NCBI RefSeq assembly: GCF_000485595.1
Contig: NW_014577297.1
Span: 147,770-169,845 of the forward strand
Reading direction: 5' to 3'
Source of the DNA: Priapulus caudatus
Taxonomy: Eukaryota; Priapulida; Priapulimorpha; Priapulimorphida; Priapulidae
Length of the DNA: 22,076 bases
Shown: in pieces, positions 11,011-22,076 of the stretch
Numbering within the stretch: position 1 is the first letter of the stretch
Layout: the number at the start of each line of letters is the position of its first letter
Notes under the pieces: generated by a model
Told to the model about the DNA's origin: nothing
Seen by the model: the letters and a program-made list of their open reading frames with translations, nothing else
Database searches by the model: none
Position numbers and translations under genes: made by a program

Positions 11011-11304
11011 GTTCTGTAAATATCCCTCTCAGTTTTTCTCACCGAGATGCGTAATACTCTACCGATGTAACCGCGTGATGATCATGACTCCCTCGCCATC
11101 CCTCAGCGTCACTGAACAAACTGCTGGTGAGGACTAAGATTGCGTCATGAGTGTGATAATAATTTACTTAACATAACACAAAAATCAGTTATTATTTTAC
11201 TTCTGATGAAACATGTATGTATTCATCGTCTTCTCCGCTTGCGTCAAACCCAAAGGTTGTACTAGTTTGTGTTAGTGGTAATTTCATAGAGATGGCGTGC
11301 CACG

Positions 11305-11346
<42 letters not shown>

Positions 11347-11471
11347 TGTGCGTGTGTGTGTGTGTGCGTGCATGCGGGCGCATGTGCCGTGCGTGCATGT
11401 GCGTGTTCTTGTGCGTCATGCGCGTATGTGGGAAGGGTGGACGCGTGCGCTGCGCTGTGTGCGTGCATGTG

Positions 11472-11472
<1 letters not shown>
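11305..11472. repeat. GT microsatellite grading into GCGTGCATG repeats
   Basis: An uninterrupted GT run (11305-11339) is followed by TGTGTGCG and GCGTGCATG variants up to the TA run at 11473. It borders the left end of duplication copy 2. Confidence 0.9.
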
Positions 11473-11504
<32 letters not shown>

Positions 11505-11539
11505 ATATATATATATATATATAGTATACTATATATATT
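11473..11539. repeat. TA microsatellite at the left edge of duplication copy 2
   Basis: Two TA runs are separated by CCATAT. The counterpart in copy 1 is at 1629-1688 and is shorter. Both copies of the duplication begin here, so the repeat marks the breakpoint. Confidence 0.9.
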
Positions 11540-12435
11540 TCTATGGGTGGGAGTGCCTTTCTAGGATCCCGTATGGGCGACTTGCCCCACGGATTAATGA
11601 AGGATTTCTGGATCCATCTCCATAAATTGTAAAACTACATCAAAACGAAAACGGCGAAAAAAACTTCCAACACAGTAGACAAAATTCTGCATAAATAAAC
11701 ATCTGTCTATTCATTCTAAGCGTCACAAACACGGACATCGTTTTCGTAAATTCGTGTTAATTTTTTTTTGGGTTGCACGACGTTCAAGATTTGATTCATT
11801 GCAATCACCGCGTTCTCTCGCGAGAACTAGAACACGTAACCAGAAACTATATGTGTGTGTGTAACTATATGCGTAGATCTGCTTTGCATAACGAGACGGA
11901 TTAATTAATTAATTAAACACTATACACGTAAATGTTGCAAACATTTAACGGAAATGCCCTTTGTTTCACTACGGAATAAACGAGGCCATAACTGACGTAA
12001 ACTTGAGCTGATTTGAGCAGCCAGCACACACCACAATAGGACGCGTAGTTAATTGCTAATTGCCAGCATTGCACGCCGACAAGGACCAACGCAACGTTGA
12101 CATGCAGTGATGGCTTTAGATCGCCGAGATAAATCCACCGCGTTTAAAGATAAAAAATAGGGTTTTTAATAAAAACATCGAGTATCGTGTGTGCAGTCGT
12201 AAATAACACGTAGCATTTACGGGAGGAAACGTCAGAATTTTCACCAGAAAACCATGCGATAGGAGCTGGGCGTAGCTGAAGAGGTTTAGGGGAGAAAAAG
12301 TGGGATTAGAATGTAGGATGGTAAAATTAATTCGTAATTTGTAAAATTGTGCATGTTATCGTGTGTTCTAGGTGAAGTTCTGTTAAAAACTGGTAGTCAA
12401 TATCATGAACACACACAAAAGCACACATACATAAA

Positions 12436-12436
<1 letters not shown>

Positions 12437-12472
<36 letters not shown>
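12437..12472. repeat. TA microsatellite inside duplication copy 2
   Basis: A TA run of roughly 17 units. The matching site in copy 1 (about 2623-2660) is shorter and interrupted. Confidence 0.85.
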
Positions 12473-12474
<2 letters not shown>

Positions 12475-13427
12475 GTGAATAGATATAGATAGATAGATAC
12501 ACGGATAAATACTGTGCAATGGTGGGTGTTATGTTGGCATGAATACAGCTACGCCCCTTAAGATACACTAAAAAGATCTGCACAAAACTCGTTGAAAGAC
12601 TATATTAAATACAATAAACAGCAGCACACACACACTATTACACGCAATTAAGCTATGTTAACTAGCAACTAAGTTACACGTTTAAAATACAACGTTTAAA
12701 ATTCTCTTCACAATAAAAGTTATAACAATATATGACCGCTCACCAGTACGAGCTTGACAGCCGCATGCAAGCCGGCGCGCATGCAATGCTTCTACTGCTC
12801 ATAACTACTAGTCTTATAAAAGCACGGATTAATTTTCATTCGTCGTCTCGTCAAGACATTTGTCACGGTCACGCAATAAAAAAACGTGGAAGAGCCATCG
12901 CTTCAACATACAAAACGAATTTGTGTGCGCGCACTTTGCACGCCCCGCGGCTAGCGTCACTTTTTGCTGATCTTGTTGCATGCCTGCTGCTAAGACATCA
13001 CTCTTGCTAGCACCGCCCTGTCGTTTAGTACGTGCAGTGGAACAACACGCACGCACGCACGACAGGTAAGCCTGTCTCTCACCGCAGACAACCGACGCAC
13101 ACACCCGACAACTGATAGTCAAACGTAGTCCAATTTACACCAAGATCTCTCGTCCGGCCGTCGGATTCCAGATTCACGGCAAACATTCACATGTGACAAT
13201 GATTGATACGCATTCATTAGTATTTACAAATTCCCACCTCCCCACAACAACGACGACTGGCTTGGCTCTCCGCACCCTTCCACTCTGACACGATTCCACA
13301 AACATTCCGAGACGCGTAACGAACCGGTTGTCGCGGAAACCGAGGAATCGAAAAGCCAACCTCGAAAGGTCGACCCCGCGACCCCCAACTACAGCGTCGT
13401 CGTTGCAGGCCGCGGACGCTTTCTTGT

Positions 13428-17338
<3,911 letters not shown>

Positions 17339-17381
17339 TGCGATGACTTCTACATCCAAGTCACATGTCACAACCGATTAG
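17339..17381 (-). promoter_or_regulatory. 5' leader of the TMEM184 gene with start-stop uORF (ATGTGA)
   Basis: On the minus strand, a pyrimidine-rich tract ending in TTTTAACCAG lies just above 17381 and resembles a splice acceptor, so the first coding exon probably begins at 17381 with a short leader. An out-of-frame ATG followed at once by TGA sits at 17366-17361, about two dozen bases before the coding ATG at 17338. The coding frame has an in-frame TAA just below 17381, which supports 17338 as the start. Minimal start-stop uORFs are known to stall ribosomes in other genes; any effect here is inferred. The upstream noncoding exon and promoter were not located. Confidence 0.5.
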
Positions 17382-18112
17382 CTGGTTAAAATAAACAGAA
17401 CGAATGTACTTGTACACAAATTATTACTAATTATATCACTATTATATTATGTATATATATATATATCAGGAGTTAAAGGGACAGTAGCCTCTAGGATTTT
17501 ACTGCATACAACTGTACTTACTGTATAACAAATCGTCTATACCCACACGTATTTGTTACTAGATACCTAATTTAATTGTTATAATTAATTACACATCAAC
17601 GCTACGAAATTTGAACGGCGCCACGACACCCGCGACCGTACTGCCACCCCGAAAAGGTTGAGTATTTTACCATTTATTTTGCACGTTACAGACCGAGGGC
17701 TAATCACAAAAGTGCAATTATATTTATACCTAAATGCTATTTAACTGAACGATATTCATTTTAGGGCAAATTTATCCATATTATAACTAAAACTATATGT
17801 CGTTTATAAGATATTACAATCCTTTTGCTTTTAAATGAATAAATAAGAAACACCCTCAGTCTGTAGCCCTTGGCTGGAAAGTGGTTTTGCGCAACTTATC
17901 AGATCGTTCGCTTTGAGTGGCGCCACCGTCGTTGTAATCAAACTGTAGTCGTTAGTTTTAAAACATTAAAAAAAAATCTTTCTAATGGTGATTGAACCAT
18001 GAAACTTTTTATGTAGCGTAATTATAGCCTAAATTAGCTGAAAATAACCCTAGAACCTAGAGTAAACTCTCCCTTTAATAAAGACAAAAGAGTTTGACAT
18101 GTATTTAGTACT
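17382..18112. other. Upstream region of TMEM184, no exon assigned
   Basis: Mostly AT-rich, with a TA run near 17452-17465 and a short GC-rich patch near 17617-17650 that could belong to a first noncoding exon or promoter. I could not fix a transcription start or a donor site. Confidence 0.35.
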
Positions 18113-18899
18113 GATTTCACTACATTTTTGTCATACGAGTTCGATGTGAATAAAAATACAAATGTATACAAACATGAGCTTCTTTTGTTCACTGGTCCTT
18201 ATTCTATCTTCCGGTAATATTAAAAACCGCGTAGCTTCCTTCGTTTTGACATAAATCGTACTTTTGCTCGACAAGCTTTTCACATTATTTACCGTCGTAT
18301 GACGTTGCCAAACCGCAAATTATGTTACAAAGCAACTCGGAGGCACGGCAGGGATCGTGTGTCCCCAACGGTTGCTATGCAAAACACATGTGCAAAAAGG
18401 TACAATCAGCTGGAGCGCCAATTTACTCGCTAAGATTCATACACATCATTCCTCCATTCCTCATTGGTGAAATAGTTAAGATATTTTACCAGCGCAGCGT
18501 ATATTTAAAAAACCTGCGGGATTCAACCATAAAAACAAGGCATTCTAACTATAGTTTCAATGTAAAATAGTTTTAATTTTTAAACCAAGCATGGGTGCAA
18601 CGTAACTTAATTTCTAAGCGGATTTTCTGCACTCGGCTAGACTATGGCATAAAAGTCCTGCCACGCCTCCTTTCAGTTGCTATGTATGCGAATTTACAGC
18701 TTGGCCTCGCCACACGACGGTAAATAACGTAAAAACCATGTCGTGCAAAAGTACGATTTATGTCAAAACGAAGGAAGCTACGCGATTTGTAATACTACCG
18801 GAAGATAGAATAAAGACCAGTGAACAAAAAAAGCTCATGTTTGTATACATTTGTATTTTTATTCACATCGAACTCGTATGACAAAAATGTAGTGAAATC
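18113..18899. mobile_element. Long foldback element with arms of about 240 bp
   Basis: The left arm 18113-18352 and right arm 18899-18657 are near-identical reverse complements. Examples are GATTTCACTACATTTTTGTC at the tips and CTTCCTTCGTTTTGACATAA further in. The spacer is about 300 bases. Similarity declines towards the loop. No transposase is visible; the 82-codon frame at 18322-18570 has no recognised similarity. Flanking TAGT on both sides hints at a target duplication but is too short to rely on. It fits a MITE or foldback element upstream of TMEM184. Confidence 0.8.
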
Positions 18900-20140
18900 T
18901 AGTGAAAACATGCACACAACGGTATGTATTATTTTTATATACATTATCACAATAACTGCACGCATGAAGAGATATTTCGGCCATTGTTTCTTACAAGTGG
19001 AAATTAAGTGTATACATTTACCAAAACCACATCTATAGCGGCATAGTGGTGGGAAAATTCCCCAAGAATGACAAGTGGCATAGTTTATAATGTACCTTGT
19101 GACTTGTGTGCATGATATAACACATTACCCTAATAATATTAGTATACATATTATAAAATATATATACATGTTGTAACGTTTATCTTTTCCTGCACATCGT
19201 ATTATACAGTGTATACACTGTCACAGCCACAGGTAACCACCCCGTAACGACACTACTCACTTTGCCCCGTTATACGATCACATGGTACAACCACCTTAAA
19301 TACACACGTACAGCACACCGCAAATCATGCAGAATAGCCCGGCGACCTTTCAGTTTCACGTTCACAGACCGTTCACTGACACTGTCACTATTAAACCACT
19401 GTTGATCGAGCTAATTTGAGTACACCCAAATAATATACTATTAAAGCAGAGGGTTTCGACCATCATTATTATAACGCTATCTACTTTTAATGACAACGAT
19501 TCATGCAGAATTGCACGTATATAAAAACTTACGAAACCCTGATAACGGAATTCATTTCGTAAACACGGAACTGTGTCACTGTCACTTCAATGCACGGGTT
19601 CAATTTCCAATGTTTATCTTAGTTCAGATCCTCAAAATTGTACGACCACGGCGCCACGTATTGAGAACCTACTTTACTATTTTTACATAGATGATAGAGA
19701 AAAATTTATAACACAGTTAATTGTACTGGAAACTATAATATATTAATAGCCAAAAATATTATCTCAACCAATTCTTAAAAAATAAAAAAATATAATATAA
19801 TCAGGATCTCTTAGTGCTGTATAAGAAAGTGTACGTATACTGTCGTATAGTCGTATAAATACCTGGTAGATGGCGCTAATTAAGAATAGGGCCTAACGTT
19901 CGCCGGGAAAATCAAATTTCGTTAACAATTTACTTGAAAGCGCTGTATGTTTTAATATGGTTTTACTGATCTTATAATATTGTACAGCCTTTGGGTTTAT
20001 AGAAATATATAGCATAAACTTCAACTTGACACGTGTAGCCCGTCGGACCGTTATGAAAGACGCCAGGTTAGCATCTATTCAGTGTTGACAGTTGAGTTGT
20101 TAACTTGTTAGGGCCTACTGATGCTCAGTCAGACTCATAG
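18900..20140. other. Intergenic, no supported gene
   Basis: AT-rich sequence. A short palindromic TATACAGTGTATAC motif lies near 19203-19216. The 66-codon frame at 19490-19690 lacks splice context or recognisable motifs. Nothing else supported. Confidence 0.5.
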
Positions 20141-20293
20141 TCATAGGGTCTATGTCCCCCAGGGTACTGCCGGAACGTACCCTATGTACGGTCCGGTATA
20201 CCGGAACTTACCCTGGTAACTATCTGAAATGGTTAGGGTTAGGGAGTAGGCGTAGGCGACTCCCTAGACTCGTTAGTGGAGTAGGCGAGGTAC

Positions 20294-20521
20294 ACTCGCG
20301 GCTAGGGCCTGCATACCTCCCAACTCTCATTGGTTAATACAAATATAGTTAATTTTTAAAATTAAATTCTAAGTAGTGTTAGGGTTAAGATTAGGGTTAG
20401 GATTAGGGTTAGGGTTAGGGTCACAATGCACCATAAAAGGAATTATTAAAACAGGAGTTTCAGGCACGTGATTTGTATCAACCAATGAGAGTTGGGAGGT
20501 ATGCAGGCCCTAGCTGCGAGT
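20294..20521. mobile_element. 228-bp inverted-repeat element with telomere-like repeats in its loop
   Basis: The terminal arms 20294-20344 and 20521-20471 match over about 51 bases with only two or so differences, beginning ACTCGC(G/A)GCTAGGGCCTGC. The 9-bp sequence GCGAGGTAC flanks it at 20285-20293 and 20522-20530, as expected for a target duplication. The loop contains TTAGGG repeats. A 9-bp duplication is typical of Mutator-like elements; the family is an inference. Confidence 0.8.
20379..20420 (+). repeat. Interstitial telomere-like (TTAGGG)n array
   Basis: About seven units of TTAGGG with TTAAGA and TTAGGA variants, lying in the loop of the 228-bp inverted-repeat element. It is not a chromosome end, since unique sequence continues on both sides. 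Two further TTAGGG units occur at about 20230-20242 in the host repeat and, in reverse orientation, at about 116-127. Confidence 0.9.
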
Positions 20522-20530
20522 GCGAGGTAC

Positions 20531-21200
20531 TACTAGATACAAAATGTAACCAAACTCAGGAGGATAGGGTTACAAAGCGTCCCTATCCGTTTGTGTGGAG
20601 GAAATTCAGGGAACCCCTGTCCCTGAGATGAATCACTCAGGGCGGTTTGCTGGTGCGTTTTCAGAGACTAGAACTTCCAAACTGGGTTTATTCTCAACAC
20701 AATTAACCTTTCTCCGCTATCTTCGAACTTACTATGTATCACAATACTCTGTATTAAACTAATATAACCTGTTACAAAATTCGAAGTGACAAGCGGCGGA
20801 TATTTCAAGCGCCATTTCTGTTGACCTGTGACGTACTTCGGTTCGAAGACGCGGATTCACCGACCAATCGGAGGGCGCTGCGATTGCCGATTGCTATGCG
20901 CTTGGGAATGCGTACGTCACAGGTCACAGAAATGGCGCTCGAATATCCGCCGCTTGTCACTTCGAATTTTTGTAACAGGTTATATTAGTTTAATACAGAG
21001 TATAGTGATACATAGTAAGTTCCAAGATAGCAGAGAAAGGTTTGTGTTGAGAATAAACCCAGTTTGGAAATTCTAGTCTCTGAAAACGCACCAGAACCAC
21101 CCTGAGTGATTCACTTAGGGGTTCCCTGAATTTCCTCCACACAAAAGGATAGGGACGCTTTGTAACCCTATCCTCCTGGTGGGTTACATTATTGTATCTA
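20531..21200. mobile_element. 670-bp element with long terminal inverted repeats (Mutator-like MITE, inferred)
   Basis: Arms of roughly 290-310 bases (about 20534-20833 and 21200-20920) are reverse complements with few differences. They start TAGATACAA(A/T)AATGTAACC and include GGAGGATAGGGTTACAAAGC. The spacer is about 90 bases. GCGAGGTAC occurs immediately before (20522-20530) and after (21201-21209). Long inverted ends plus a 9-bp direct flank fit the Mutator-like (MULE) pattern. No transposase is encoded, so it would be non-autonomous. The 82-codon frame at 20828-21076 is a by-product. Confidence 0.8.
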
Positions 21201-21236
21201 GCGAGGTACGGTCCAGCATATTAGAATAGTACCAGC

Positions 21237-21269
21237 AGAGCATATAAATCACGTTGATTTATATGCTCT
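21237..21269. repeat. Perfect hairpin, 15-bp arms and 3-base loop
   Basis: AGAGCATATAAATCA is followed by CGT and then its exact reverse complement. It sits in the right half of the foldback repeat, between TAGTACCAGC and GGTACCAGGG, and is absent from the relative at 1-226. Confidence 0.9.
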
Positions 21270-21343
21270 GGTACCAGGGTACGTTCCGGTATACCGGACC
21301 GTACCCAGGGTACGTTCCGGCAGTACCCGGGGGGACATAGACC

Positions 21344-22076
21344 TTTTCAGCCCTACTGATAGTGATGCTGATAGGGTCTATGTCCCCAGGGTACTGGCCG
21401 GAACGTACGTCACAACACAAATGCACCTTGAATAGTGAATACATCACAGGTTCAGCTAAACACAGAACTATTACGGCTAGCCAAAATAGTGGAATGTCTG
21501 CCTGTACGAGCGAGGAGGATCGATTGTTTATACGCGAAGTCTCTTGCGGCTGGGGTCCAAGGCCCGCGTAAGGGCCCTGGAAGTTCAGGGGGTTTGAGAA
21601 AGCGGCCCGCGAGGCACGTGTGAATGGCTGTGCACATCGACGCTGCGTACGTGCCTGCTGGCAGGGGCGGCATTGATTGAAGTATGGGGGGGGGCACGAT
21701 TGTTTCAGCGTGGTACTAAATCACTACTAAAATCACTACTAAATCACTACTAAAATGTAGAGGGTTGGTATTGCTGGACTATGAGAGAGCGACAGCAAAA
21801 CTCTTTCGGGAATTGACAAAAAAGCTACAATCGGAATGACACACGAGTGTGCCGCCAGGGAAAAATATACGTGTGAATTTTATTAGGATTTTCCATGGAT
21901 TACCGTTCTATAATCCTACGGGTCGTTGTCCTACGGGTCTACATAGGCACGCCCGCAGGCACACCCGCACGCATGCAGGCACGCACGGCACGCACGCGCC
22001 ACACATGCAGCGCGCAGGCACACACGCAAGCACGCGGCGCCGCAAGGCACACCGCACGAGCGCGCAGGCACAGATG
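21344..22076. repeat. Right edge: partial repeat copy, short tandem repeat and GCAC-rich low complexity
   Basis: A partial copy of the foldback arm lies at about 21363-21408. Four or so tandem units of CACTACTAAA(A)T lie at about 21712-21755. From about 21948 to the window end the sequence is low-complexity GCACGC/GGCACAC-type DNA. No gene is supported. Confidence 0.7.

Larger units (their letters stand above)
20141..21343. mobile_element. Foldback repeat interrupted by two nested inverted-repeat elements
   Basis: The outer arms 20147-20216 and 21343-21274 are about 70-base reverse complements. They contain GGTCTATGTCCCC, ACTGCCGGAACGTACCCT and CCGGTATACCGG. Between them the host sequence (GTTAGGGTTAGGGAGTAGGC and following) runs to 20293, is interrupted up to 21200, and resumes at 21201 with GCGAGGTACGGTCCAGCATA. 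The uninterrupted relative at 1-226 shows the expected continuous order. A partial third copy of the arm follows at about 21363-21408. No coding capacity. Confidence 0.8.

Noticed and set aside
10011-11137. Long Ser/Leu-rich and Arg/Glu-rich open frames on both strands
   Set aside because: They are direct translations of CT, CTCTCG and related low-complexity DNA, overlap each other on both strands and lack any non-repetitive domain.
11192-11625. Cys/Val and His/Thr-rich frames
   Set aside because: They arise from GT and TA dinucleotide repeats.
20379-20420. A chromosome end
   Set aside because: The TTAGGG array is about 40 bases, degenerate, and enclosed by an inverted-repeat element with ordinary sequence on both sides.
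21712-22076. CRISPR-like or satellite array in the short tandem and GCAC-rich repeats
   Set aside because: Units are short, irregular and lack spacers; this is low-complexity DNA in a eukaryotic context.

Overview
This window looks like nuclear DNA from an animal, probably an invertebrate. The evidence is a spliced gene with short GT-AG introns of about 130 to 640 bases, TTAGGG-type interstitial telomere repeats, abundant microsatellites (CT, GT, TA, CA, CAT), and many short inverted-repeat elements without coding capacity. I cannot assign a species. No operon, rRNA, tRNA, CRISPR array or phage-like feature was found.

The one gene I can fully model is a TMEM184 family protein (Ostalpha/TMEM184 seven-transmembrane fold) on the minus strand. 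It has nine coding exons between 17338 and 13428, and the exons join in frame to 479 residues. It ends in a 17-glutamine tract and an acidic tail. A second, broken copy of its last two exons lies at 3648-4445. That copy sits inside a direct segmental duplication (1629-5725 versus 11473-14568) whose two copies differ mainly by small insertions and deletions. Copy 1 carries an extra 848-bp block with inverted ends and a short target duplication. Copy 2 preserves the matching empty site.

Between the two copies (5726-11472) are two probable coding exons on the plus strand (7045-7222 and 9365-9532) that I could not identify. The same stretch holds a CAT-type microsatellite, a CA repeat, two hairpin-rich elements (8664-9002 and 9552-10128), and nearly 1 kb of CT/CG and GT low-complexity DNA. 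The plus-strand exons are convergent with TMEM184.

The right-hand part (17.4-22 kb) has no gene I can support. It holds a long foldback element (18113-18899). It also holds a nested set of mobile elements at 20141-21400: a foldback repeat invaded by two inverted-repeat elements. The 9-bp sequence GCGAGGTAC occurs three times there, at the two outer edges and at the junction between the two elements. One of these elements carries a telomere-like TTAGGG array in its loop. A related copy of the host repeat, in the opposite orientation and without the insertions, lies at the left edge (1-226) and shows the empty site. I see no evidence of an undescribed defence or metabolic system. The strongest leads are the duplication and the nested elements.
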